A program made the position numbers and the translations under genes. The notes below the pieces were generated by a model. That model had not been told where the DNA came from. It worked only from the letters and a program-made list of their open reading frames with translations, and made no database searches. Of a stretch of 64,000 nucleotides of DNA, positions 47,842 through 58,632 are shown piece after piece (within the stretch, counting starts at the first letter, position 1; the number at the start of each line of letters is the position of its first letter). The stretch covers positions 16,554,001 through 16,618,000 of the forward strand of contig OX344751.2 of NCBI GenBank assembly GCA_947034885.2, written 5' to 3'. The stretch comes from Thuidium tamariscinum (lineage: Eukaryota > Streptophyta > Bryopsida > Hypnales > Thuidiaceae).

Positions 47842-48602
47842 CTCCTCTTCATTCGCAGTAGTAAGTTGAACTGAAAATCATCCAGTCTGTTCAAAAATAA
47901 TTTCTTTAAAATTTAAAAAAATTTAAAATCATTCAGTCCCCATTATGCAGTAACTTACTGTAAGTTACTGTCCAGACCTGCTCTCTCCTCATCAGTCCTC
48001 ACTGTCACTGTGGACTTTGGTGCCACCAGCTGCAGTGCCACGGTGGACTTTTCTGGAGTATTTTCTATTTCCCTTCACCTTCCTCTTCTACAGACAGCAA
48101 GAAACTTACTGTACACCATTCAAAACGTGCATTCAGGCTCCTTGGTGTCAAAAACCACAAAATCAAAAACAAAAACGTGCATTCAGATGAAATCATTTAG
48201 TACCTGCACTAAATAGTGAATTTAGGTTGCTCCTCACTAATTTCTTGACATTTCACAGTCCACACCATATAAATATTTATTGTTACTGTACAAGAATGCG
48301 CTACTTTTGAATTACTTATTGGGTGCAGTGAGAACTAAGGTAGCATTTCTTTTTTTAGCAAAATATATCATTCCACCCAATAGATTCTGGCCTCTCCGGC
48401 ATTTTTCCTCCAAAAATTTCAGCCTATACCATTAAGCCAACAAAGTGACACACGGCCAAATAGAACCCTGGTTGGAACTCACAAACCTCCATGTATACAA
48501 ATAGAAGTATTTCTAGAAATATTTGTTGACTTTGATGGCTTAATAGAATTACTTTCTTAGGGTATGGTAACCTACTTGTAAAGGGAACCTAATTTCACCA
48601 TT
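47842..48602. other. Mixed stretch, unrecognised
   Basis: An inverted word 'agtaacttac/gtaagttact' lies at 47949-47970. 48238-48300 carries the minor repeat also seen at 3965 and 31800. A TA-AGGTAG word at 48339 may be an orphan MITE end. Confidence 0.3.
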
Positions 48603-48604
48603 TA

Positions 48605-49430
48605 AGGTAGGACCACCCATTGCCAACCAGGGACCCATACCCAACATGTAGAGTGTAACTAATTTCGACCATGGCTAGAACATATTTCCAACCAAAGCTT
48701 GGAATGCGTTTCTTCCTCCATTTCAAGGTTGGGCCCTATAAAATCATGACACATGTCCCAAAGTAGTGAGCAAGAAAGTAGGAAGTAGTGAGTGGGAAAA
48801 TACTTAGTCTATGATTGAAATTCGAAGAGTATAGACACTTGCTATTAGTCTCGACAACTTTTTGACTTCTCCAAATCACAAAGATTTCAATTTTTGGGAA
48901 TGAAATCCTAAAAATTTACGGTCCCCATATTCCCTATGTTCCTACTTGCCAAAAATTTAACTTGCCTCATACTGTTGATAAAATTGCTTAAGTGAACGAC
49001 TAAGGTTGAAGCACCAATTGTCGACCTCGCCCAATAGCCAACGTGTAGGGATGCCTATTTGCAATCGAGGCCACAACAGATTTCCAACTAGACCTTGAAT
49101 CACATGTTTTTGGTCCTTTTTGAGGCCAAGACTAATAAGGTAATGACATGTGTCCAAATTAGTGAGTGGAAGAAGTGAATGGAAAGCAGTGATGGCATTA
49201 TTTGAATAAGGAGACTCTAGACATTGACTATTAGTCTGGAGTACTTTTTGCTTCCCAAAATTCACTGTAAATTCAATTTGGGGAATACAATTTTGAAAAT
49301 TTTGCTATCCCCATATTTCTTATCTCCCTACATGGAAAAATTTTCCACCACCTCATACTGTACACAATCTATTCTAAAATGATTTAAATGGTCGGCTACT
49401 AGTACCTCAACCTTATGGATACTTCTACCT
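48605..49430 (+). mobile_element. TA-type MITE F2, split by F3
   Basis: Left TA-AGGTAGGACCACCC. The body matches F5 ('aacatatttccaaccaaagcttgga', 'cttcctccatttcaag', 'tcatgacacatgtcccaaagt') down to 'gaacgac' at 49000. It resumes after F3 with 'tatggatacttctacct', matching F5's 'caatggatatctctacct'. The total without F3 is about 413 bp. Confidence 0.75.
49003..49413 (+). mobile_element. TA-flanked MITE F3 nested in F2
   Basis: Left TA-AGGTTGAAGCACCAATTG, right GTACCTCAACCT-TA, with target TA at 49001 and 49414. The uninterrupted relative F5 has two bases here, so TA is a genuine duplication. Interior shared with F1 and F2. 411 bp. Confidence 0.8.
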
Positions 49431-49624
49431 TTTTGAGGGTTTGTCCAGGGTTGTTTTTTTGGTTTTGGGACAAATGGTGATGTCGCCTTCCTTTCAAGAA
49501 GGTTTTAAGTTGACTGGCTCCTTAACTTAGGGGACTTTAATTGAAGAAGGCCAATTTTGAATATGTAATTTTTGTATGCAATTTTGACTATGCCTGACAA
49601 ATGAAATGAGGTATTAGAAGCATG

Positions 49625-49880
49625 TTGGCAACGGTATAGAGGGCTATTATTTACGTCTAGCATTTTTTGCCACATTTACCCCATTAGAGGGGATTCGAGG
49701 CCTCCAAAGGGCCGTTTCAAGGTTGTTCCCTGAAATTGTTCCTGTTCCTGTTGGCAACGGTATAGAGGGCTATTATTTACGTCTAGCATTTTTTGCCACA
49801 TTTACCCCATTAGAGGGGATTCGAGGCCTCCAAAGGGCCGTTTCAAGGTTGTTCCCTGAAATTGTTCCTGTTCCTGTTGG
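49625..49880 (+). repeat. 126-bp tandem duplication spanning the left end of P3
   Basis: 49625-49750 and 49751-49876 appear identical, and the first few bases of the unit ('ttgg') start again at 49877. The unit includes about 57 bp of flank and about 69 bp of the P3 left end, so CATTAGAGGGGATTC occurs twice (49682, 49808). Confidence 0.95.
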
Positions 49881-50102
49881 CCGTTGTCAGACCAACATTT
49901 ATCCAAAATTTTCTAAAAAATAAAAAATAAAAATTTTGGGTCCAGAAATATGAAAAAAGCCCAATAAAAATTTCAAAAAATAAATATATTTAATGACGTG
50001 ACACTCTCTCGACCTTGTAGGATTCTTGTTCACTCAGCAGAAACTGCATTCCCGCAGTCCAAGAACCCGCAATCTTCCAATGGTCTCAAAAATCCCCTAA
50101 TG
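49808..50102 (+). mobile_element. TIR element P3
   Basis: CATTAGAGGGGATTCGAGG at the left (second of two copies created by the tandem duplication), AAAAATCCCCTAATG at the right. The interior is shared with P2. 295 bp. Confidence 0.7.
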
Positions 50103-50286
50103 TCATTTTTTTCTTAAGGCTTGAAGTTGCCCATCTTTTTTTTTAGGAAATTGGGCATTTAATTGCCTAAAAGAACTCCCCAGTGTCGGTCTTGCCATTT
50201 ATTTTTTTTCTGCCTGTCAAATTGAAGAAAATGTGGAATTTCAAAAATTCGGAGATGTAATGTACTGGGACCCATGCTATCCACTA

Positions 50287-50696
50287 AGGTAGAGGGCTCG
50301 AAAACAGTTCGGGCATTAAGAACCGCCCCTATAACTGGTTGTAGAATGGACATGATGCAGTTTATAAATTGACCTCACGAGTCATTGAATGAAGTGAAGG
50401 AAAAAGCATTCTTTATCGCAAGAGCCAATCATTGTCTTTGCTTTCCCCATTTTTCTTTAGAATTGCAACTGAACAATATATGAAGGACCTAGGAACATAA
50501 ATAGGGACCTAGGACACATCTCCTTTGAAAATTCATAAGTAATTCAATAATGTTTCAAAAAATATGAAACCACTTGGGCTAGATTTTCCATCAATTTTTC
50601 TTGGTCTGAAAAATGAGCTAAAAATGTTCCCATCTAAAGAAATACTGTAAAAATGTGAACCAGCCCTTAGATGAGCGGTTTCTGAGCCTTCTACCA
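50287..50696 (+). mobile_element. TA-flanked MITE W2
   Basis: TA-AGGTAGAGGGCTCGAAAAC at the left, GAGCGGTTTCTGAGCCTTCTACCA-TA in inverse sense at the right. The target TA is present on both sides (50285, 50697). 'ttcgggcattaag' is shared with W1. 410 bp. Confidence 0.65.
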
Positions 50697-50698
50697 TA

Positions 50699-51412
50699 TT
50701 CCACTCAGACGGAGTCACGGAGCGAGCGCCGGGACAGCTGCAGCGCTGGTGTCAGACAGACAGGCGGACACCAACATTCAATTCAATAAGCTTCTTCTTC
50801 ACTGGAGTGGGCGGAGCGGCATTCAAGGCCGACGACGGGACGTGGGAATCGCCGCCGCAACTCGCACTGGACCCCAAAAGCCCGTAACGGCGCAACTTAC
50901 TAAATACTACCTTCCCCTACCCACGGAAGCCAGCTCAAGCTCCCCTGGGCCAGTGGGCCCTGGCCATTGGGCTATTGGGTCCTTCTGCCGAGAACTGAGC
51001 CACGTGTCGAGAGTTCTGTAGCTGCTCAGGCCAAGAAACCGCTGGACTCTACAGTTTGGGGGGGGTTGGGGGGGGGGGGGGTTGAAGAATTTTTTTTTGA
51101 CACAAATAAAGTAAACTGGACCTTTACTGCAGGAAAATAACTTAGTATAGTTTGGGAATTGGGAGGGACGAGATTCACTCACGGCGGCCGGATAAGGTAA
51201 GTTAATAATAAAGCTGCCCCAACGCCCCATTCCTACTGGAGTGAGTGGACGGCTCCGTCTAGCCTATTGCGTTTGAAGTGAATAATAATTAAATGACTTT
51301 TCATTGGTTTCCAACTTCATTTATAATAACTTAAAAACACTTGACTGGGTCGGTCGACGGAGTGGGAAGTACGTGGGAACTCTGGCCTTATAGTCGGGGG
51401 ACGATCCGAGCT
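50699..51412. other. GC-rich stretch with a long G tract; unrecognised
   Basis: 51058-51081 is almost pure G (runs of 8 and 13 around a TT), followed by a T-run. Frames such as plus 50749-51021 (90 codons) have no recognisable motif. No repeat family match. Confidence 0.3.
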
Positions 51413-51655
51413 GCCCCAAGGTCCGGGTAATATTTTGGGTTCTACCAGCTATCTTCCTTCTATTCCCAAAATAACCCAGTTTTTCAAGTGTGAAGATCCA
51501 GTAGTTTACTCTGTTTTTAACTCAAAATAGAAAATTTTGTAAGTTTTTCATTGATTTTTTTCCTCTTCTTTCAATTTGCAAACAATTTTTTCTCAAATTC
51601 ATCCGGCTAATCTTGAACTAGCCGCTAGTTCTCACCGGACCCTGAGTTGCCCTGA
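51413..51655 (+). repeat. Interspersed repeat N2
   Basis: Second copy of N1 (18476-18715), in the same order throughout, with an 'aaggtccgg' left edge and a 'ccggaccct' right edge. Confidence 0.6.
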
Positions 51656-51690
51656 GTGCATGGAACTTATTCATCCACAATTTTTCCACT

Positions 51691-53307
51691 TTAACCCCTC
51701 AGGGTTGCCTACTTCCCAGGGTTTTGCTGTGCTCGAAAGAACAAGCTCTCTTTTGATTTTTCGAGGCTTTTGGACACATCAATTAGACAATGTAATTGTT
51801 CCGATGTAAACGACAGTATTTGAATGATAACAGGTAATTTTTTGAACTTCAGAGAGTCACGGTAGACCCTACATTGGAAAAGTAGAAGGTTTAGGATGTG
51901 CATGGAGCAGATGGATCTCGAACAATACGACTTGTGTGATTGCCTCTACAAGCATATGCAGTACACTCTGGAATCGAAACTCTGGAAACCCGGAGAATCT
52001 CATATGCTGAAGGTAATGGACTTGGAATTTTGGAGAAATTGATTACTGTTTGTCGTTGACAACCCCATAAACTGATGATGGTTTTCATTGTACAAATCAT
52101 ACCAGAATCAAAGGAAATTTCATGCATTTTTAGAAAAATGAGATTTGGGTTGTTGGAAAATCGAACCATTCATTTACTCTTTGGAAATTTGGATTTTCAA
52201 AATTCAAAATTCAAAATTCTAGTTCCAACAAGTTGCAATTCATATATCCCACATGGGGAGATAAGGAGCCTTCCTCCAATTGCAAATTCAAAATATTTTG
52301 AGATCTCCTCAAGCAATGAGAGTGAGACCTCAAAGGAAAAAAAAAACCCCAATGTTTTTGGGTTTTAATTCAAGCCAAAATAAACTGAAATACTTGTTTA
52401 AAAAAAATAAAAATATCATTTACAGGGTTGTTTGCATTGTTCAGCAATGAGGCTCCCCAACTTTGGCTGGGATGGATCATAATCATCTACCCTACAAAGG
52501 GCCGGATTTTGAGTCAAATTCTAACCCATGTGGTGGGGATGCTCTTAGCAATCATCTACAACTCTGATTTTTTGCAAAATCAATGTTCCAATAGAAACAT
52601 ACTTTCCATTGTATAGTTCTGTAGAGAAGAGTCTGATGTCAGACTTGAAGATGTAAGGTATCGCCACCTTCTTGCTAGTATTTTGAGAGTTCATGTTCAC
52701 CCTACCTGAAACCTTTGTCGATGAATCTGTCTCCCTACAACAATTGGTAAGAGCATCCCCACTCCGCACTCAGGAAAGTGGCCCGGCCAGGGACCACTTG
52801 GTGTGGCCAGAAGCTTGGCCGGGCCCAGGAAATAAAATTTCCCCCACTCCAAACACGAGAACAAGCTCATTACAAGGATTTTTTCTGGAAATCGAGGCAC
52901 TTTCTTGGGATCCATGTGTTTTTTTAATTGTAAAGTACCTCGGAACAAGGAAACAATACAAAAAGAAAGCCATCTTGAGTTGACTTGAGCCAAGCCGGGT
53001 GCTCGGTATTTCGTCGTGTACACGGGAAATTCCGTTGTGGCCGGTCGTTTCCCGAGTCTTATTTTGCATGCAGTGGGGAATTTCTTGCAACCCGGCCCGG
53101 CCATATGCCCAGTTTGTGTCCTGTCTTGAGCCGGCGTGGGGATGCTCTAACTCCAAACTTTGATCGAAGAAGTGCTCTTAAAACTAGATTGAATTTTGCC
53201 CACATTTATAATTGGTTGCCCAATGATCCAGATAGGCAAGCACATTCAAAATTTAGTTTGAAAATCTCAGAAGGCAGTTTTTGCCTCCTCCGGCCCTAAC
53301 GGGTTAA
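51691..53307 (+). mobile_element. Possible TTAA-flanked element R carrying M3
   Basis: TTAA-CCCCTCAGGGTTGCC at the left and GGCCCTAACGGG-TTAA at the right are inverted at about 8 of 12 positions. The span is 1.6 kb, or about 1.2 kb without M3. There is no second copy, so pairing of these ends is plausible but unproven. A partial M-type end (GGTGGGGATGCTC-TTA, 52532-52547) also lies inside. Confidence 0.4.
52751..53147 (+). mobile_element. PIF/Harbinger-like MITE M3 (best M copy)
   Basis: GAGCATCCCCACTCCG at the left and CGGCGTGGGGATGCTC at the right match at 15 of 16 inverted positions. TAA target duplication at 52748-52750 and 53148-53150. 397 bp, GC-rich. It contains overlapping ORFs of up to 135 codons that are composition-driven. 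It looks relatively young. Confidence 0.85.
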
Positions 53308-53902
53308 AAAAATTCCTCAAAAGCTCCTGCAAGTTGTAAATTTGGTCATGACCCCATTACCGTATGCATAGGTTTGTTTCGGCAAGTTCGTGCAAAAATA
53401 TTTTATTTTTCTCATTTTGACAATTCAGCAAGCATGTAAGATTTTTTTTCTTTTTTAGGACTTTATGATGAAGACTCTCCTATTTTTCTGAGTTATTTTT
53501 CAAAATTGACCTACAAGTATAGTATTGCTAGGGTTGAGGTGAAAATTTTTATGGAAAGAAAAAACTAACTTTAAAAAAAAATTCAAGCATGATAAAATTG
53601 TAAAATTTGAATTCATATTTGCAATTAGAAGTCTGAAGTTAGCTAAGTGAAGTGTAGGAGATAAATTTTACGAGCATAAATTAGAGGGCATTTTTTTTAC
53701 TTGTACCCTTAGAATGACTTAGAGAGGAGGAGCAATGTGGACAATTTACTTTGATCTTTTTTTACTTTGTATCCTCTACATTAAAGATGAATAGGCCCTT
53801 GAGGGCCATATATTTTTAAAAATTGGATGGATAGATGGATGGATGGGGCCATCATTGAATTTAAATTTGATTTTTTGTTGCTAGTTCCAGTGAATAGTAA
53901 GT
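53308..53902. other. AT-rich stretch; possible T-family fragment near 53600-53700
   Basis: 'gaattcatatttgcaatta' and 'agttagctaag' resemble the T1 interior, but no ends are present. A (GGAT)n-like run lies at 53824-53846. Confidence 0.3.
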
Positions 53903-53903
53903 T

Positions 53904-54298
53904 AGGTAGAGGTACCATTCCAAACTAGGGCCCCATACCCAATGTGTAGACTACAGCTATTTCCAACTAAGGCTAAAACATATTTCCAACTATAGCTTAG
54001 AAGGTGTTCTTTCCTCCATTTCAAGATTGAATCCAATAAGATCATGACACATGCCCCAAAGTAGTGAGCAAAAAAGTTTTTAATTTATGATTGGAATTGA
54101 AAGAGGCATTGGCTATAAGTCTGGACAATTTTTTGGCTCCCAAAAACCATAATAATTTCAATTTTGGGAAGAAAAATTTGAAAAATTTGCAATCCCGATA
54201 TTTCCTATCTTCCTACTCAACAAGAATTTCACTTGGCTCATACTACTAATGATTTGCTTGAAAATCGCTAAAATAATTGACAATGGATATCTCTACCT
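53904..54298 (+). mobile_element. MITE F5 (uninterrupted reference copy)
   Basis: Left AGGTAGAGGTACCATTC, right GAATGGATATCTCTACCT in inverse sense, followed by TA at 54299. The left flank is TT rather than TA. The interior is shared with F1-F3. 395 bp. Confidence 0.7.
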
Positions 54299-54300
54299 TA

Positions 54301-55017
54301 GATAACAAGTACGTAGCAATTTCTTAATTAAAGAGGATCTTCCAAAAAGTCAATACTCACTTGCTAAAAAAATGCACATCTCTTCATATGTTGTACTCAC
54401 TTACTGAACCCATCACAAGCAAAATTATTATTCTAGTGGTTCACAATTCAAAACTAGAATGTACACGACTAGTATAATTTTGCCTATGATGGACTCACTT
54501 ACCTCAATGCACCTTATGCAAAATTAAGGTGAATTGCTTGTTTCCCTGAGTCACTCTTAGGGTCCAAATTTAAAAAATAAACTATTTTGTACTTGAAAAA
54601 TTGATCTCTCACACCTCTCTAAGCCAATTTGTAGCATTTAATTGAATTTAAAGTTTGTAAATTTTATCTTGCTTGAAAAACAAGAAAATTTAGTGTTTTC
54701 CTTTAGGAACAAGCAAGAGGGATAGTTCACTTTGACCCTCCACCATTGCCTAATATGAAATAAAAGTAAAAATGTTTTTCTAATATTTTAATTCATGTAA
54801 AATTTGAAATTGAACAACTTCTACTCAAATTCCATGAAACAAGGCCCATGCACCCCTTCTCACCAAGAGCTTTTCAATGGTACCAAGTTCACAACTAGCA
54901 GACATATTTGAGTTATTTGTAAAGTCTCCCCTACTTTGGGCATGACTTTTTTTGAAGTTGATAAGGCAACTATAGTTGAAGCGTCAAATTTTTTTGCAAG
55001 ATACTTATATCACATGA
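54301..55017. other. AT-rich stretch containing partial H4
   Basis: 54737-54895 carries H-family words ('ccaccattgcc', 'ccatgaaacaagg', 'gcaccccttctcaccaagagc', 'ggtaccaag'). Otherwise nothing recognised. Confidence 0.4.
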
Positions 55018-55746
55018 GGGTGATTGCAAGAAACACTTGTCCTATTTTTTGTCCCCTAGACCTCCAACACATAGTTTTTTGCTCATAACTTTTGCATCGT
55101 TTGCCTTATCAACTTGAAATTTGGAATGAAGGTGCACACAAAAGTTTTGTATGTTGTGTAATTTTTTTAATTTTAAGAAAATTAGTTTACTATTTTTAAA
55201 ATTCCCCCAATTGGCTGTCTACCTTGGCCATTTTGGGGGGTTTTAGTCCTATTTTTGACCCAAAAATGCAAATTTTGAGCTGAAAATTGGCATGCAAGGA
55301 CCTCACTTAAAGTTACACAAGACCACAAAGATATTTTTTGAAAATACTATACTGTTCAACCTCCACGTGTCATCAAAGTGGCTGATTTTGCACAAGTGTA
55401 GAGAATAGAATTAATTTTTTCCAAAGATGAAATTTGTTGGAAAAGAAATACATTTACTTGAAGAGAAAATATGTTTTTCATTTTCATTTTTTGAATTTTT
55501 TTACTATTTTTACCAAATTAGTGAAAAAAGAGCTATTTTCATTGTATTTTCCATTGTCTATAACATTTAGAGAAAAAATTTCTTAGGTCTGAATTTCAAG
55601 AGACGTAATATTCTCATTGCTCTTCAAATTATCCATATTTTTTTCAATTTAAAAAAAAATTATTTCAAAGGGTCATAGGATTCACAGGACTCATTGATTT
55701 TGAACCATTTTGAGCCAAAACCAGTAAGTGTTTCTTGCAATGACCC
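55018..55746 (+). mobile_element. TIR element I1 with a 4-bp target duplication
   Basis: GGGTGATTGCAAGAAACACT at the left and AGTGTTTCTTGCAATGACCC at the right are inverted with one mismatch over 20. The flank is ATGA on both sides. The interior matches I2 ('cttgtcctattttttgtcccc', 'ttttgctcataactttt', 'ttggctgtctaccttggcc', 'cattttgagccaaaa'). 729 bp, no transposase. Confidence 0.8.
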
Positions 55747-55952
55747 ATGACTTCAAAAGTGGGGACCAAACTTTTTTAGGCACCATTTTGATGGAAAAAT
55801 AAGTTTCATACCCACTTTTATTTCGACTTTTTTAATTCAACCAGCTTTTTCACAAAACTCATGGGTTTAAACCCCAGTTTAGTATACTTTACGAATAACT
55901 CAATTATTTAAGAGACTTTTTATCATTATAATGAACAAACAAGCAATTTAAG
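55747..55952. other. Short spacer between I1 and C2
   Basis: No recognised feature. Confidence 0.4.
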
Positions 55953-56595
55953 TTAACCCCTAAATGCCCAAGGCCTATTTTGAGCTTCTTGGAATTTGCT
56001 ATAAATGAACAAAATCCAACATTTTGATAAGTTGAATCAATTTTTTTTGAATTATAACCATACAAATTCAAAGTAGACATGTTATAGATGACATTAGAAA
56101 AGAAAACACAACAATATCACTTACAGATTGAAAGATTATAATGTTTGATCATGATGATGTAAAAATTATGAAAACATTTGAGCTCTCTTTTTGCATGTTA
56201 AATCTAAAAAGTTGGTCACCAAAAAATTATGAGATTGAAGGGCCTAACAAGCATAACCCCAATCAATTTATGGCTTCTCAAAATCTACTTTACAATTTTC
56301 TTAAATGAATTTTTAGTGTGATTTTTTGTCTAAGATCTAGTGTATTTGAGGTTCATTTCCAAGAGCCCTTAACACTATGGAATGTCAAGATTGCAATGGG
56401 TACCCTTGCACTAAATCTTGAATAGAAAAATCACCATCATTCATTTTCAAAATCGGATTATTGATGCTGAAACTAGACTTCAAAGAGAATCTTCCAAAAA
56501 TATAAACTACTAAAAATAGGAATTTGGTGAGATTTTATTTAACTTCAAAGTTTCTTCGACACCACTTTTTGGTGCCTTTAGCATTTAGGGGTTAA
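55953..56595 (+). mobile_element. TTAA-flanked element C2
   Basis: TTAA-CCCCTAAATGCCCAAGGCC at the left, GCATTTAGGGG-TTAA at the right. Collinear with C1 and C3. 643 bp. Its right TTAA (56592-56595) is also the left TTAA of C3. Confidence 0.85.
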
Positions 56596-57243
56596 CCCCT
56601 AAATGCCCCAAGGCCCTTTTTTTGAGCTTCTAGGAGTTTTTTCTAAATTGAATAAAAAGCTAACATTTTCATAAGCTTTGACGATTTAAGAAAAATGTAA
56701 CCATACAAATTCAATTACACATGTTAGAGATCACTTATGAAAAGAAAACACAACAAAATCACTTATGGAATAAAATATTATAACGTTTGATCACGAGGGT
56801 GTTAAAACTACAAAAGTGACTTGAAGTCTTTCAATCTTATTTTCACATGTCAAATCTAAAATGTTGATCACCAAAAAAATATAAGGATACAGGGCCAAAC
56901 ATGCATAAAGCTAATCAATTTATGGCTTCTTATAATCCACTCTACAATTTTTCTTGAATGAATTTCTAGTGTGGTTTTTCCTTCAAGATCTAGTATATTT
57001 GAGGCTCATTTCTAAGAGCCCTCATGCACTACAGAAAGTCAAGATTGCAATGGACACCCTCGCACAAAATCTTGAATCAAAAAATCATAATCAAATATTT
57101 TCAAAATCGTTTTTTAATCCTTAGCTCCAAAATGAAGTTTCCAAAAATATAAATTACTAGAAATAGCATCTTCATTAGGTTTTATTTGACTTCAAAGTTT
57201 TGTAAACACTATATTTTGGTGCCTTAGACATTTAGGGGGTTAA
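56592..57243 (+). mobile_element. TTAA-flanked element C3, head-to-tail with C2
   Basis: TTAA-CCCCTAAATGCCCCAAGG at the left, CCTTAGACATTTAGGGGG-TTAA at the right. Same family and orientation as C2, sharing one TTAA with it. 652 bp. Clear differences between C2 and C3 show this is not a recent tandem duplication. Confidence 0.85.
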
Positions 57244-57280
57244 AGTACGGATTATTGAAGTAGGTACCAAAAATGCACCA

Positions 57281-57551
57281 CTATTAGAAGAAATTTGAGG
57301 GCATTACAAGGCCATTTCGGGTCTGTTCCCGAAATGGCTCCCAATGTTGTTGTTCGCTGTCAAGCCGGCTTTAATCCAAAAAAAAAATTGGGTCCTGAAA
57401 TATGAAAATAAGTCCAATTTTTTTAATTTAAAATAAAATAAAATAACGTGTCAAGGTCACGACCACATAGAATTCAAGTTCACAAAGCAGAAATTGCGTT
57501 CCCGCAGTCCAGGAACCCACAGTCTCCTAAAGCCCTCAATTTCATCTAATG
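57281..57551 (+). mobile_element. TIR element P4
   Basis: CTATTAGAAGAAATTTGAGG at the left, CTCAATTTCATCTAATG at the right. The interior 'aaggccatttcgg', 'gttcccgaaatgg' and 'gcgttcccgcagtccagg' follows P2 and P3. 271 bp. Confidence 0.6.
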
Positions 57552-57554
57552 CAA

Positions 57555-57818
57555 CACAAATACTGCCATCATCAGCCTATGTACATCTCCAAAACCACAA
57601 TGTACTGACATGGAAGACACAATTTTAGAACATTTCCAATGAAGCAAGCTCTAATCTTCTCTAACTTTTGCATACAATTTTCAAATGCCGCATTCTCTCG
57701 TACATTGGAACATCTGCTTTCCCTTACCAACAAGAAAATGAATGAAAATTTGACCAGTCTAATAATAGTAAACTAGTTGTGGTAGCAAAAGACGGTGGTT
57801 TTGGGGGGCACCCACCTT
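57555..57818 (-). mobile_element. J-family MITE J4 (left end unclear)
   Basis: The right end ggtggttttgggg..cacccacctt resembles the J terminus in reverse. Interior 'gcatacaattttcaaatgccg', 'cattggaacatctgctttccc' and 'accaacaagaaaatgaatg' follows J3. It begins directly after P4. Confidence 0.5.
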
Positions 57819-57995
57819 GCTTATTACATGGGAGAGAGTACATGTGTCCTATTGATTTCTGTGCCCCACCTAGCCAGCTCAACCTCTGGTGTTTTCTTCA
57901 CGGCAATGGCTGGGAAGATTCCCAAACATGAGGCGCCAGGCAGCAAATGAAATGCCCGAAGTGCGGGGACAATTCAAAAGAGAGATTATAATTTA

Positions 57996-58367
57996 CAGTG
58001 GAACCGTCCAAATAAAAAATTCAGCATAGTTGGAGGCAACGTTTTCTAAAAATGATATTTTTCTAGTATTAGTGAGTGAAAATCATGAATATTAAAAAAA
58101 AATAGATTTTTCGGATACAATATGTAATTTCTACAAATTTCCAAAGTGTTGGCTCCCTAGACCTGTGGAACTGTCATGTAGGTGCCCCAAAACTAAACCT
58201 TGCGAAAATCAGCACTCAGCCAACCAGGTTTCCCTATGTGTCCTTCAGTTGTGTCAGCAAATTACAATCATACATGTGGCGAACACATTAAGGGAAGTCT
58301 ATTGACGCATTTGGGTGAATCTACAGTCCACTGCAAAGAACAAGTGCGGGAATGGGTGTTTAGCCTT
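57996..58367 (+). mobile_element. Stowaway-like MITE A4
   Basis: TA-CAGTGGAACCGTCC at the left, GGTGTTTAGCCTT-TA at the right, TA on both sides (57994, 58368). The interior is very close to A1 ('gtgtcagcaaattacaatca', 'acatgtggcgaacacattaa'). 372 bp. Confidence 0.8.
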
Positions 58368-58389
58368 TAGATGGTGCATCCTAAACCAC

Positions 58390-58632
58390 AGCTGACCTTA
58401 AAGCACCAGCTACAATCTGTGTACATTTTCAAAATCATACATGTACCTATTTGGATAGAGCGTTTTTACAAACAAACTTTGTTGTGAATAACTTTTGCAT
58501 ATTGTATCCAAATGCTACATTCTTTAGTGCATTGCAGGTGCTTTCACTTGCTAACAGGACTATATGAAAATTTGAACAATATAATAATGGTAACTTGGAA
58601 CAAATTTTTGGTGCTTTTGGGTGTACCCACTT
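58390..58632 (-). mobile_element. J-family MITE J3
   Basis: The right end GGTGCTTTTGGGTGTACCCA is followed by CTT-TA; the left end retains only 'aaagcacc'. Interior 'aacttttgcatattgtatcc', 'gtgcattgcaggtgctttc' and 'ctaacaggactatatgaaaat' matches J1 in reverse. Confidence 0.55.

Noticed and set aside
47548-47874. 108-codon ORF between X and the 48-kb region
   Set aside because: It covers MITE M2 and continues past its end; not conserved in other M copies.
52697-53104. 135-codon minus-strand ORF, the second longest in the window
   Set aside because: It lies almost wholly inside MITE M3, and its frame is not kept in M1 or M2. High GC and proximity of overlapping frames explain its length.
56585-56605. 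Interstitial telomere repeat (TTTAGGG / CCCTAAA)
   Set aside because: The word arises where two TTAA-CCCCTAAA transposon ends meet; there is no tandem telomeric array.
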